Of a stretch of 64,000 nt of DNA, positions 44,440 to 52,988 are shown in pieces. A model generated the notes under the pieces. That model was given only the letters and a program-made list of their open reading frames with translations, did not search any database and had not been told where the DNA came from. Origin of the DNA: DASRJW01 sp964567755 (lineage in GTDB: Bacteria > Krumholzibacteriota > Krumholzibacteriia > G020349025). The DNA lies in assembly GCA_964567755.1 (NCBI GenBank), contig CAZMNW010000025.1, positions 189,855-253,854 on the forward strand. The letters run 5' to 3'. Made by a program: the position numbers and the translations under genes. The first letter of the stretch is position 1. Each line of letters starts with the position of its first letter.

Positions 44440-44764
44440 CCCATCCCTCGCAAAAACGAATGCAGCGTCAAGGCTCCCGGCTTGGCTTCCCGGGACGAGG
44501 GACCTCGGCGACGCAGCCAAATGCTACACGCAGGCACGCGCCGAGCCAAGTCGAAGATCCGGGGTGATGGCGATTCACCGCCGCGCGTACGGCTTCACCG
44601 TCCCACGCGCCGAGAAGCGAATGGACCATGCCAAGGAACCGTCATTGGACCGCACGAAAAAACTCGCGCGTCGCCCCCATACGACGTCGCACGCACCGTT
44701 CGTCTATACTCCGAACTCTGCCGCTCCGCTTCGTGCCGACCCTTTGCGCCGAGGAGGATCTTCC
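44440..44764. other. Divergent intergenic region, 325 bp
   Basis: Lies between the leftward molybdopterin enzyme and the rightward Cys/Met enzyme. It contains a small hairpin TCCCGG (44475-44480) / CCGGGA (44490-44495) and, toward the right gene, TATACT at 44705-44710 as a possible -10 box 55 bp before the GTG. I see no riboswitch-like conserved core. Confidence 0.5.
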
Positions 44765-45928
44765 GTGGCCGAAACACATCGGCTGTTCAAGACCATCGAA
44801 ACGAATGTCGTGCACGCGGGAGAGGCGGTGACGCGTCTGTCCGGTGCCGTCGTGCATCCCATCTTTCAGACTGCAAACTATTTGATGGCGGACGAAGACT
44901 CCTACGCCGCCGTGCGCTACATCCGGCTCAACAATTCCCCGAACCATCACCTGCTGCACCGCCGCCTCGCTGCCATCGAAGCCGGCGAGGACGCCCTCGT
45001 GACCGGCAGCGGCATGGCCGCGATCACCAGCGTCCTCCTGTCGTTCGTCAACAGCGGCGATCATCTGCTCGCCCATCGCGCTCTCTACGGGGGCACGCAG
45101 AACTTCCTCGACGAGGACGCTCCGGGACTGCAAATCACGCATACCGCCATCGACATGACCGACCCAACCGGCTGGGAAGCCGCGTTGCGCCCGAACACGC
45201 GCCTCGTCTATGTCGAGAGCATCTCCAATCCGCTGCTGGAGGTCGGCGAGCTCGAGGCCGTCGTCGCCTTCGCGCGCCGCCACGGCCTGGTCTCGGTCAT
45301 CGACAACACGTTCGCCACACCGGTCAACTTTCGGCCGCTCGAGATTGGTTTCGACTTGGCCGTGCACAGCGCCACCAAGTATCTGAACGGGCACAGCGAC
45401 ATCGTCGCGGGGGTCGTCATCGGCTCGACTGAGAAAGTCGAGCGTGTGCGTCACAAGCTCAATCATCTGGGCGGCGCTCTTGATCCGCACGCGTGCTTTC
45501 TGTTGGAGCGCGGCCTCAAGACGCTGGCGTTGCGGGTGCAACGCCAGAACGACAGCGCGTTGCGCCTGGCGCGTTTCCTCGCTGGGCGCGCCGAAATCCG
45601 GCACGTCAACTATCCGGGTCTCGAAAGCGACCCGGGGCATGCGCGCGCACGCCGATTGTTCTCGGGCTTTGGTGGCATGCTGTCTTTCTATGCCGAGAAT
45701 GCCGTGGCGGCCGATCGATTTCTGCGCCGTGTGCGCATCCCGCTGCACGCGCCCAGCTTGGGCGGCACCGAGTCGCTGGTCGTGCGGCCCGCGCGCAGCT
45801 CGCACTTGGGGCTCGCGCCACGCGAGCGCGAACGGCTCGGTTTGAGCGATGACCTGGTGCGCGTTTCCGTCGGTATCGAAGCGGTGGACGAGTTGATCGA
45901 GGATTTCGCCCAAGCGCTAGAGCAGTGA
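44765..45928 (+). CDS. Cys/Met-metabolism PLP enzyme (cystathionine gamma-synthase/lyase type)
   Basis: 387 residues from GTG 44765, seven bases after GAGGAGG. Fold-type I trans-sulfuration enzyme: 'TNVVHAGE' opens the domain, 'ALVTGSGMAAITSVLL' and 'LLAHRALYGGTQNFL' are phosphate-binding segments, D180 in 'SVIDNTFATP' contacts the pyridine nitrogen, and K205 in 'HSATKYLNGHSDIVAG' is the Schiff base. C-terminal 'SLGGTESLVVRPA' carries the substrate-carboxylate arginine region. Sequence alone does not separate cystathionine gamma-synthase, beta- or gamma-lyase and methionine gamma-lyase. The nearby fused homocysteine methyltransferase (54500) would fit a methionine route. Confidence 0.91.
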   Translation: MAETHRLFKTIETNVVHAGEAVTRLSGAVVHPIFQTANYLMADEDSYAAVRYIRLNNSPNHHLLHRRLAAIEAGEDALVTGSGMAAITSVLLSFVNSGDHLLAHRALYGGTQNFLDEDAPGLQITHTAIDMTDPTGWEAALRPNTRLVYVESISNPLLEVGELEAVVAFARRHGLVSVIDNTFATPVNFRPLEIGFDLAVHSATKYLNGHSDIVAGVVIGSTEKVERVRHKLNHLGGALDPHACFLLERGLKTLALRVQRQNDSALRLARFLAGRAEIRHVNYPGLESDPGHARARRLFSGFGGMLSFYAENAVAADRFLRRVRIPLHAPSLGGTESLVVRPARSSHLGLAPRERERLGLSDDLVRVSVGIEAVDELIEDFAQALEQ

Positions 45929-45971
45929 TTCTTGGGCAGTTCTGTCCTCGAAGTGGACCGATCGTGCCCGC

Positions 45972-46934
45972 CTAAGGTCGCTCGACGGGGCGGCCCGGCA
46001 GCAGCGACGCCGCATCGATCGACAGTTCCACGTGGAGCTGATCGTCCTCGACACGCGAACGCATGGATTCGAGGATACGCAGCACCAGGTCGGCATCGCC
46101 TTTCGAGAGCGACCCGGACCGCACCGCGGCATCGGACGCGAGCGGCGCCACCTGGCGCGCCGTGCGCAGCGCCACCAATGCACGCTTGGCCTCCAGCCCA
46201 CCCGTCGAGACCAGCAGGGCGCGCACATGCACCGAATCGGCTTGCTGCCAAACATCGGCACGCGCCCCGCGCAAGTCGCCGAGCATCTTCATCGGGGTCT
46301 GGTAGGGTGCGGCGAGCTTCGCCAACCCGCTCCAGATCGCGTCCAGATCGTGGAGAACCTGGACCAGGTTGGTTTCCTTCGCAGCCGCCAAGTACAAGAG
46401 CGTGGCCGCGGCAGGACGCGCCGGCACCGCCATCAAGGTCTGTTCCAAGCCGCGTCGGGCGGGATCGGTGGGGCCGCCATCGAGCACTCGCCGCAACGCC
46501 GCCGGGCTGCCCTCGAAGATCTGTTGCGTCCCCACGAGCGCGATTCGATCCGGGCTCCGGGGCATGGAATAGACTGCATGTCCTGCGATCGAACCGGCGG
46601 GCTCGCCGCGCAAGTTCTCGAACGCCTTGCCCAGTCCGCTCCAGCCTCGCGCCAGACCCACGGTTTCGTGCGCGCTTTCCGTGCCCACGACCAACACCGT
46701 GAAGCGCTCTCCACGTTCTGCAACCACCGCGTAACTCTTGAACGCGCGCACGACCCACGGGATCCCGAGCGCCAGTGCCACCGCTGGCTGCGCATTCAAA
46801 CGTTGCGGATGGACGACCAGTGCCGCGCGCGCCGCTCCGGGCAAGTCCGCCTCCGCCGCCTGCGCCCTCGGCGTCTGCACGAACACACAGAATCCCGCGC
46901 ACAAGGCCGCTGCCCGACGCGACGCTGCGCTCAT
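45972..46934 (-). CDS. Exported protein of unknown function, last gene of the Exb/TonB operon
   Basis: 320 residues from ATG 46934, overlapping the previous stop (ATGA). Signal peptide 'RRAAALCAGFCVFVQTPRAQA' (to about 26). The mature part is an alternating strand/helix domain with 'VVHPQRLNAQPAVALALGIP', 'FTVLVVGTESAHETVGL', 'RIALVGTQQIFEGSPAALRRVLDGG' and 'ADVWQQADSVHVRALLVSTG'. The phrase R-I-A-L-V-G-T-x-x-I-x-x-G resembles threshold-type sensory or hedgehog-like folds, but I recognise no family. Periplasmic by its signal. It probably works with the TonB and ExbBD proteins, given the coupled translation. Confidence 0.72.
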   Translation of the reverse strand: MSAASRRAAALCAGFCVFVQTPRAQAAEADLPGAARAALVVHPQRLNAQPAVALALGIPWVVRAFKSYAVVAERGERFTVLVVGTESAHETVGLARGWSGLGKAFENLRGEPAGSIAGHAVYSMPRSPDRIALVGTQQIFEGSPAALRRVLDGGPTDPARRGLEQTLMAVPARPAAATLLYLAAAKETNLVQVLHDLDAIWSGLAKLAAPYQTPMKMLGDLRGARADVWQQADSVHVRALLVSTGGLEAKRALVALRTARQVAPLASDAAVRSGSLSKGDADLVLRILESMRSRVEDDQLHVELSIDAASLLPGRPVERP

Positions 46935-47923
46935 GGCTCGTCCTTGCGGGCGGGCGCTGCCGTGCGCTCGCCGTGGTCGCGCAGATGCGCCGGCCACCAG
47001 GCTTCGTCGCCGGGCGCATGCCGGCTCCAGTACGCCATGCGGTCGACCTTCGCCAAGCGGTATTCCGTCCCGTCCGCGCCGTGAAAGCGCAGCATGCGGT
47101 GCGGTGCCGCGGCTTCGAAGATGTACGTCAGCGTCTTTTCCCCGTTCTGCAGCACGATCTCGATGGCCGTGAAGGTCCCAGCCGGAACCGTGTGCAAGAT
47201 CTCCGCGCCCTTGCGTACCTGAACCCACTCGGGCTCTAGTGCGCCGAAACGTCCTGCGAGGAGCATCGGAAAGATCTGTAATCGCTCCGGCGGCTCGCCG
47301 CGGACGTAATCGCGCAACAGCGCCGGCAGCGCATCCTCGGGAATCGCAGCGGCGGGATAGGGGATGCGGCGATCGCCTTCGCCGTCGAAGTAAGAATGCG
47401 TGTCCAACATGCCTGCCGCGAGCCGAGCCGTGGCGACTCCGCACGCTTCGGTGCTCGACGCCACCAGTTTCACCACTGCGCCGTTGTCGCGGCGGAAGTG
47501 GATGCTCGCCATCTGATGATAGGTGTAGATCCCCGTCGGGACGTCGCGCACGTGGTTGAGCTTGAGGACATCGAAGCCGTCCGGCCGTGGCCGATCGGCC
47601 TTCACCCCGAGATCCGGGGCCCAAGGCTCCTTGACCAGGACGAGCAGGACGCGCCCGGTGTAGAGCTGCCCATAACGCCGCCACGTGACCTCGTAGGCCG
47701 CGAACTCGGCCTGGCCATCGTCCCAGAGCGGATCGTGCCGCCAGGTCGGATCCGCGCCGCCGTTTGCAACCGGAGTTGCCGTGCCGGGGTCTGGATCCCA
47801 TGTGGCCAAGGCGAAAGCGACCAGCGCCACAGCAACGCAAGAGGCGAGGGACAGGCGGGGAAGTGAAAAACGCCGAGCACCGAGCCGCACGGATACCCTC
47901 ACATCCACCCGGAATCGACACAT
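46931..47923 (-). CDS. Exported or membrane-anchored DUF3108-like protein
   Basis: 330 residues from ATG 47923. An N-terminal hydrophobic stretch ('SLASCVAVALVAFALATW', residues 25-42) is a signal or anchor. The body has beta-sheet segments like DUF3108/LolA-type lipid-binding proteins: 'AAYEVTWRRYGQLYTGRVLL', 'GIYTYHQMASIHFRRDNG', 'ILHTVPAGTFTAIEIVLQNGEKTLTYIFE' (in pieces). It ends in a basic tail. DUF3108 proteins are periplasmic, often next to LptA or TonB-like genes. The family call is tentative. Sits 46 bp after tonB and overlaps the next gene. Confidence 0.68.
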   Translation of the reverse strand: MCRFRVDVRVSVRLGARRFSLPRLSLASCVAVALVAFALATWDPDPGTATPVANGGADPTWRHDPLWDDGQAEFAAYEVTWRRYGQLYTGRVLLVLVKEPWAPDLGVKADRPRPDGFDVLKLNHVRDVPTGIYTYHQMASIHFRRDNGAVVKLVASSTEACGVATARLAAGMLDTHSYFDGEGDRRIPYPAAAIPEDALPALLRDYVRGEPPERLQIFPMLLAGRFGALEPEWVQVRKGAEILHTVPAGTFTAIEIVLQNGEKTLTYIFEAAAPHRMLRFHGADGTEYRLAKVDRMAYWSRHAPGDEAWWPAHLRDHGERTAAPARKDEP

Positions 47924-47969
47924 TCGCGCGCTGCGCCGCGGGGACCGGCGGCATCGACAGACCCGGCGC

Positions 47970-48713
47970 CTAATCGTGCATCTTGAACTCGAGGGGGATC
48001 ACCATCCACACCGCGACGGGTCGGTCCTTCTGCAGCGCCGGCTTGAACACCGCCGTCCACGCCGCATCCGCCGCGGATTCGTCGAGCATCGGCACACTCT
48101 GAATGATGATCATGTCCTTGACGAAACCATCGTCGCCGACAAGAACACGCACCATCACGATACCCTCGACACCGGCCTCGCGCGCGATGTCGGGATACAA
48201 CACGGGGTCGATCTTCACCAGCTCGGGCGCCTTTTCGAAGGCGACGTAATCGTCGGGGCTCGGCAGCCCGAGGTCGCCGGCATCGATGACCAGGCTGTCG
48301 CTCGATCCGAGTGCGAGCCCGAGCGTGCTCGCGCCGGCCGACATCTCCTCGGTGGTCGCGATGGTCTCCTCCACCGCTTCCTCGTCGGGCACCGGCACCG
48401 GCATCGCCACCTTCGGTGCGGTGCGCACTTCGACCTTCACGGCTGTGGCTTGTGTCGGCATCAGCGACGGCGGCACGCCCATCTCCGCCGCGGTGAGCAC
48501 GCGCACGGGCCGGCGTGTCTGCGTCGTCACCTTCTTGCCGCGCCGATACTCCTGGAACTTGTTCCACCCGACGACGCCGCCGGTGACCAGGAGGAACGCG
48601 AGCGCGGTGGCGATGAACGCCCGCGGCATGACCTCGTTGGTGTGGTACTTGTCGAGGTAGCCCCAGCGCGGAAAGCGTCCCGCGGCGGCATAGCCCAGTC
48701 GTACGACCGCCAT
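47970..48713 (-). CDS. TonB-family energy-transducing protein
   Basis: 247 residues from ATG 48713, sharing one base with the exbD stop (TGATG). One N-terminal anchor (residues 31-50, 'AFIATALAFLLVTGGVVGW'), a basic stretch ('RRGKKVTTQTRRPVR'), a Pro/Val/Thr/Glu-rich periplasm-spanning region, then the TonB C-terminal domain (about 165-247): 'YPDIAREAGVEGIVMVRVLVGDDGFVKD' matches the conserved Y-P-x-x-A-x-x-x-x-x-E-G-x-V-x-V motif. It would couple the ExbBD motor to outer-membrane partners. The spacer is Pro-poor compared with classic TonB. Confidence 0.9.
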   Translation of the reverse strand: MAVVRLGYAAAGRFPRWGYLDKYHTNEVMPRAFIATALAFLLVTGGVVGWNKFQEYRRGKKVTTQTRRPVRVLTAAEMGVPPSLMPTQATAVKVEVRTAPKVAMPVPVPDEEAVEETIATTEEMSAGASTLGLALGSSDSLVIDAGDLGLPSPDDYVAFEKAPELVKIDPVLYPDIAREAGVEGIVMVRVLVGDDGFVKDMIIIQSVPMLDESAADAAWTAVFKPALQKDRPVAVWMVIPLEFKMHD

Positions 48714-49216
48714 CAGGCGCCTCCCTTGACCTCGGCCACTTCATCCGCGGTCATGGCATCGAAACTGTAACGCGTGATGTCTCCGAGCAGGAACTCGTCG
48801 AGCACGTCCACCATCCAATGGTACGGGGTCGTGCGTTCGAACTTGACCAAGGTGATGAGCTTGTCGTTCTGCCGCAACATGTCCTGCAGCATCTCGCGCA
48901 GGCCGGCGAACTGCACCGCTTCCAAGGGGCCATCGTTGCCCAGGCGGAAGACCATCTCGCCATCGCCGTAAACATAGAGCATGAAGACGTTCGATTCGGC
49001 GACCTCCACCTCGGCTTCTTCCGGCGGCAGGTTGAGCTCCATGGCCTGCGGCAACCGGAACACGGTGGTCACCATGAAGAAGATGAGGAGCAGGAAGGCG
49101 ATGTCCACGAAGGGCGTCATGTCGATCGCGACGCGGCCGCGCGTTTTCTTGTGGCTGAGAACGCCCTTTTTTTTGCCACCACCACTATCGTGGGCTGCAA
49201 TGTCCAAACCACCCAT
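48713..49216 (-). CDS. ExbD/TolR-family biopolymer transport protein (first copy)
   Basis: 167 residues from ATG 49216 behind GGAGAGGTGAG. Cytoplasmic Lys/Gly-rich head, one transmembrane helix 'DMTPFVDIAFLLLIFFMVTT' (residues 32-51) with the essential proton-path aspartate in 'PFVDIAFLLLIFF', then a periplasmic domain ('VFMLYVYGDGEM', 'ITLVKFERTTPYHWMVDVLDEF'). Pairs with ExbB in a proton-driven motor. It is longer than usual ExbD owing to the C-terminal extension. Confidence 0.92.
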   Translation of the reverse strand: MGGLDIAAHDSGGGKKKGVLSHKKTRGRVAIDMTPFVDIAFLLLIFFMVTTVFRLPQAMELNLPPEEAEVEVAESNVFMLYVYGDGEMVFRLGNDGPLEAVQFAGLREMLQDMLRQNDKLITLVKFERTTPYHWMVDVLDEFLLGDITRYSFDAMTADEVAEVKGGA

Positions 49217-49272
49217 GGACTCTCACCTCTCCTTCGCGGCGCGCCGGTCATCCCTGGCGCGCGGCTCTGGCG

Positions 49273-49737
49273 TCAATGCTTTCCACCCTTGCCCGGAAAC
49301 GTGCTCTGATCGAAGAAACTGTCTTCCAGCTCGGTGACGAGGTTGAAGCGCAGCGTGTTCGAGATCTGCATGGCCTTCATGACGTCGGCCATCGCCCCGT
49401 AGGGGGTGTCCTTGTCGGCGCGAATCGCCATGCGCAACTTGGGATTGCGCAGCCGGGCGTTGACGACGTAGGTCGCCAGGTCCTTGACCTCGATGAAGTC
49501 GGCCTCCTTGGCGACCAGCCCGGTCTGGATGGCGAGTGTGCCATCCTTGTCGACGTACAGCACCAGCACGTCGCTTTCGGGCACCTTGAACTCGGAATGC
49601 GACGACGGCAGCGCCAGTTGGATCGGCTCCGGCGGCTTGAACGACGTCGTGCTCATGAAAAAAATGAGCAGCAGGAAGCCGATATCCACGAACGGCGTCA
49701 TGTCGATCGCGATGCCGATGCGTTTCTTGCGCCCCAT
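49273..49737 (-). CDS. ExbD/TolR-family biopolymer transport protein (second copy)
   Basis: 154 residues from ATG 49737 behind GAGGAGATGAGG. Same layout as its neighbour: basic head, helix 'DMTPFVDIGFLLLIFFMSTT' (12-31) with the conserved aspartate, and a periplasmic domain ('VLVLYVDKDGTLAIQ', 'LRMAIRADKDTPYGAMADVMKAM'). Two ExbD paralogues in tandem suggest a heterodimeric D2 rotor insert in an ExbB pentamer, as proposed for some gliding and gut-type Exb systems. Confidence 0.93.
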   Translation of the reverse strand: MGRKKRIGIAIDMTPFVDIGFLLLIFFMSTTSFKPPEPIQLALPSSHSEFKVPESDVLVLYVDKDGTLAIQTGLVAKEADFIEVKDLATYVVNARLRNPKLRMAIRADKDTPYGAMADVMKAMQISNTLRFNLVTELEDSFFDQSTFPGKGGKH

Positions 49738-49784
49738 GCCTCATCTCCTCGCACTCGCCCGCCATTGCGACGGCGCTTTGGACC

Positions 49785-50783
49785 TCAGGCCACCGCGGTC
49801 TTCTCCTTGCGCGACAGCAACTGCAGGATTTCGTGCACCGTCTCGTCCATCATGAAGTTGTAGTTGTCCACGCGCGTCGAGAAGTAGTTGAAAGCGACGA
49901 TCCCGATCTGTGCGATCGCGAGGCCTAACAGCGTGTTCCACAGCGCCTCCGAAATGCCGAGCGCCAGCTGGCTGGCATCGGGCATGCCCTGGCTCGACAT
50001 GGCGGAGAAGGCGCGAATCATCCCGCGCGTCGTGCCGGTGAGACCGGTCATCGTGGCGATGGAAGCGATGGTGGACAGGAACACCAGGTTGCGCTCGAGC
50101 AGCGGTGTTTCCAGCGCGTTCGCCTCTTCGAGCGAACGTCGCGTCTCGTCCATGCGCTCTTCGTCCGTCATCTCCTTGTGCTCGGTCGCCATATAGGTGT
50201 CGACACCGGCATAGACGACGTTCGCCAAAGCCCCGCGCTGGCGCCGGCAGAGATCCAGTGCCCCTTCCAGATCGTTGTTCTGGATCATCGCCTGGATCTT
50301 CTTGACGAAGACCGACAGCGACTCGCGCCCCTTGGCGCCACGAATGGTCCACAGCCGCTCGAGGACGATCACCGAGAGGAGGATGCCGAGCGCCAGCAGC
50401 AAGGCGACGAAGATGCCGCCAGCCTTGATGTGCTCCGGCAACTGCGTGTAGATGAGATAACCGACACCGAGGGCGCCGAAGATGACAAACCAGAGCCACA
50501 TCGTTCCACGCACTGTCCATCGCCTCGCTTTCACGTCGTCCGGAGGTGCTGCTAGCCGCTTCTCTTGCGGAAGGGGCTCACGAAGAATCTTGAGCTTGGG
50601 TTTCAGCTTTCCCGTGGCCTGCAACACGGCCATGCGACGCGCGCGGATCGCGGCGCGATCGGCGGGAGCCGTGCGCTTGTGACGCATCCCCGCCAAACGC
50701 CGCGCCCGCTCCTCGATCGCCGCCTGCAACAGCCGTCGCGAAAGCTCGAGATCGACGAATCGTCCGTGCCTGGACACGACCAT
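49785..50783 (-). CDS. ExbB/TolQ/MotA-family proton channel with long N-terminal extension
   Basis: 332 residues from ATG 50783 (an internal Met at 50501 just before the first membrane helix is an alternative start). Residues 1-95 are basic and helical ('LELSRRLLQAAIEERARRL', 'RAAIRARRMAVLQATGKLK') and foreign to the ExbB family. From 96 on the canonical pattern appears: two hydrophobic segments ('WFVIFGALGVGYLIY', 'GIFVALLLALGILLSVIV'), a cytoplasmic loop, then 'LSTIASIATMTGLTGTTRGMIRAF' (in the MotA/ExbB signature) and 'LWNTLLGLAIAQIGIVAFNYF'. The motor subunit for both ExbD copies. The extension could contact the STAS protein encoded just upstream. Confidence 0.88.
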   Translation of the reverse strand: MVVSRHGRFVDLELSRRLLQAAIEERARRLAGMRHKRTAPADRAAIRARRMAVLQATGKLKPKLKILREPLPQEKRLAAPPDDVKARRWTVRGTMWLWFVIFGALGVGYLIYTQLPEHIKAGGIFVALLLALGILLSVIVLERLWTIRGAKGRESLSVFVKKIQAMIQNNDLEGALDLCRRQRGALANVVYAGVDTYMATEHKEMTDEERMDETRRSLEEANALETPLLERNLVFLSTIASIATMTGLTGTTRGMIRAFSAMSSQGMPDASQLALGISEALWNTLLGLAIAQIGIVAFNYFSTRVDNYNFMMDETVHEILQLLSRKEKTAVA

Positions 50784-50826
50784 GTCGTCCGGCCTGCGGA
50801 CGATGGTGCGTCCCGAGAACGGCGCG

Positions 50827-51168
50827 CTAAGCCCCGAGTGCCGCGAGCGCCTCCTCGCGCGAGCCCGCAACCTCAAAGACGAGGGAGAGCTTCGTGACGA
50901 CGAAGACATTCGAAATTCTCCGATCCACGTTGGCGAGAACGATCCGACCGCCGCGTTTTTGATAATTGGTGTGGGCGCTGACCAGGAGGCCAATGGCCAT
51001 ACTGTTCAGGTGGTTGACGCGGCCGAGGTCGAGAACCATCTTCTTGTTCTCGTCGGCCGCCAGAGCCTTGATGCTCTTCTCCAGCTCGTCCGTTTCCTTG
51101 CCGCCGAAGAAGTTGCCCTCGGGCACCACCACTGCGACATCGCCCATCTTTTCGACCTTGACGGCCAT
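50827..51168 (-). CDS. STAS-domain protein (anti-sigma factor antagonist-like)
   Basis: 113 residues from ATG 51168 behind GGAGGAGGTG. A single STAS domain: 'VAVVVPEGNFFGGKETDELEKSIKAL', then 'KMVLDLGRVNHLNSMAIGLLVSAH' with the serine that in SpoIIAA-type proteins is phosphorylated (S in 'LNSMAIG'), 'GRIVLANVDRRISNVFVVTKL' and 'EVAGSREEALAAL'. Its position inside a motor operon, rather than beside a kinase or sigma factor, suggests regulatory or structural use, for example switching ExbB activity. No matching anti-sigma kinase lies nearby. Confidence 0.9.
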   Translation of the reverse strand: MAVKVEKMGDVAVVVPEGNFFGGKETDELEKSIKALAADENKKMVLDLGRVNHLNSMAIGLLVSAHTNYQKRGGRIVLANVDRRISNVFVVTKLSLVFEVAGSREEALAALGA

Positions 51169-51203
51169 CGGCACCTCCTCCTCGAAATCCTCAAGTTTCG
51201 TAG

Positions 51204-52988
51204 CTAACGCGACTTGCCCGCGAGGGCGTTCTGCAGCTCTTTCGCCGCCTCGTTGGTCGGGTCCAGCGCCAGGGCTTTCTCGACCGCAGTTTGTGCGTCC
51301 TGCCTGTTCCCGGAATTGAACTGCGCCTGCGCCAACCAGGCCCAGGCTTGTGGATCCTTGGGATCGCTCGCCGTCGCCCCGCGCAGGTCCGTGATCGCCT
51401 GAGGATACTGCGCCGCGGCCAAAAAGAGGTAGCCCCGACCGCGGAGCGCCGGTGCCGATTTCGCGTCGATCTGCAGCGCCCGGTCGAACGCCACCTTGGC
51501 CTGGTCGTTCGAGCCCAGCTCGGAAAGGACGTTGGCGTAGCTCGTCCACCCTTGGAGGGACTGGGGGGCGAGTTCGGTCACTTTACGGTAGGCCTCTGCC
51601 GCCGCCTTCGAATCCCGGTTGCTCTGGTACGCGACGCCGAGATAACTCCAGGCGAGAGTGCTCTGCGGGTCGGCCGCCACCTTTTTCTGCAGCTGCTCGA
51701 TCGCGGCTGGATAGTTCTTCTCCTGGATGAAGATGCGCCCTCGCCGGTAGGCGATGTCGGAGAGCGCTGGCTCCTTCGCCTCGGCCTGATCCAGGTAGCT
51801 TCGCGCTTTGGCGAAATCCTTGGCCTCGGTGTAGGCCGCCGCCGCGAGCACGAGATCGGGCGCGAGGGCTTCGGCACGCAGATCGGGATCGCCGTCCAGG
51901 ATGGCGAGACCTTTCGGCTCCATGTCGCCGCGCAGGTAGGCACGAGCTAGCGCCAGCTTCACTGCCGGGCCCGGGTCCTCGGCCAGCACTGCTTCGAGGT
52001 GCGGAATGGCCTCTGCTGCGCGGTTGTCGCGCGTGAGTGCAATCCCGTAATCGAGCCGGACGGCCGCCGTCGGCCGCAGCGACACGGCCCGACCGAGCAG
52101 ATTGATCGCGAGAGGCGTCTTCGACGTGTCCAGCAAGTACAGGTGCCCGAGCGCCGCGAGCGCTGGCGCGTAGGTGGAGTCTGCCTGCAAGGTCGCCTGG
52201 TATTCCTTGGCAGCCTCGTTCCAGCGCCGCATGTTTTCGTAGGCGTGGCCGAGGCGATAGGAGAGCTGCGGGCTGCGACCGATCTTCGCTTGCATGTCCT
52301 CGAGCACCTTGGCCGCCTGACCCCATTGCTCGGTCGATTCGTACATCGCTGCCAATGCCATGACGTGCTCGACTGTGTTGGGTGCGAGCGCGCGCGCACG
52401 GATCAGGTTGGTCTCGGCGCCTTCGATGTCCTTTTCAGCCAGCGCCAACAACCCCATGCCTTCCTCGAATAGATCGCGACCGTCCGCGCGTTTCTTCGTG
52501 TCCTTGCCGCGCTCGAGGGAGGCGAACGCCGCTTCGATGTTGCCTCTCCCCAACTGCACGCGCCCCAACGCGAAGTTGGCCAGCCAGAGTTTCTTGTCGC
52601 TTGCAACCGCTTTGTTGGCCAGCGATTCGGCGGCATCCAAATCATCCTGCGCCAACGCCACCAACGCCAAACCCGCGAGCGCTCGGGCGTCATTCGGGCT
52701 CTTGGCGAGCGCCGCGTCCAAATGTTCGCGCGCGTCCTTGAGCTCGCCGCGCCGCCAATGGATCTCCCCCAGCAATCCATGGATCTCCGGGTCGTCGGGC
52801 TGCTTGGTGAGGATGGCCTCCAGCAAGGCGTGCGCGCCCGCGAGATCGTCCTTCCCCAGAGCCTCCATGACCGGGTCCATATTGGCCGCCCTGGCCGAGG
52901 TGACAGTCGCGAGCGCGATCCATCCAGCCATCACCAGGAACCTCGCCATTCGGAGCGGGCAGGAGAACCGCAAATCGAGAACCTGCAT
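51204..52988 (-). CDS. Exported TPR-repeat protein heading the Exb/TonB operon
   Basis: 594 residues from ATG 52988. Signal peptide ('LRMARFLVMAGWIALATVTSARAA', about 12-35) and then some 14 tandem tetratricopeptide-type repeats through the C-terminus, with the usual W/L-G-Y-A-P spacing ('AGAHALLEAILTKQPDDPEI', 'AEKAVASDKK', 'YPAAIEQLQKKVAADPQSTLAWSYLGVAY', 'EAYRKVTELAPQSLQGW' as markers). A periplasmic scaffold for other proteins. TPR proteins adjoin Exb/TonB genes in several bacteria, but here it comes first, followed by STAS. Candidate promoter at 53131-53160. Confidence 0.88.
   Translation of the reverse strand: MQVLDLRFSCPLRMARFLVMAGWIALATVTSARAANMDPVMEALGKDDLAGAHALLEAILTKQPDDPEIHGLLGEIHWRRGELKDAREHLDAALAKSPNDARALAGLALVALAQDDLDAAESLANKAVASDKKLWLANFALGRVQLGRGNIEAAFASLERGKDTKKRADGRDLFEEGMGLLALAEKDIEGAETNLIRARALAPNTVEHVMALAAMYESTEQWGQAAKVLEDMQAKIGRSPQLSYRLGHAYENMRRWNEAAKEYQATLQADSTYAPALAALGHLYLLDTSKTPLAINLLGRAVSLRPTAAVRLDYGIALTRDNRAAEAIPHLEAVLAEDPGPAVKLALARAYLRGDMEPKGLAILDGDPDLRAEALAPDLVLAAAAYTEAKDFAKARSYLDQAEAKEPALSDIAYRRGRIFIQEKNYPAAIEQLQKKVAADPQSTLAWSYLGVAYQSNRDSKAAAEAYRKVTELAPQSLQGWTSYANVLSELGSNDQAKVAFDRALQIDAKSAPALRGRGYLFLAAAQYPQAITDLRGATASDPKDPQAWAWLAQAQFNSGNRQDAQTAVEKALALDPTNEAAKELQNALAGKSR

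Noticed and set aside
44440..44764. SAM or cobalamin riboswitch before the Cys/Met enzyme
   Set aside because: No conserved riboswitch core or terminator/anti-terminator pair could be traced by eye; only a small hairpin.
41728..45432. Plus-strand open frame of 1234 codons opposite uppS, regulator, molybdopterin enzyme and into the Cys/Met gene
   Set aside because: Arg/His-rich, no motif, no ribosome site, and antisense to well-supported genes; a product of high GC.
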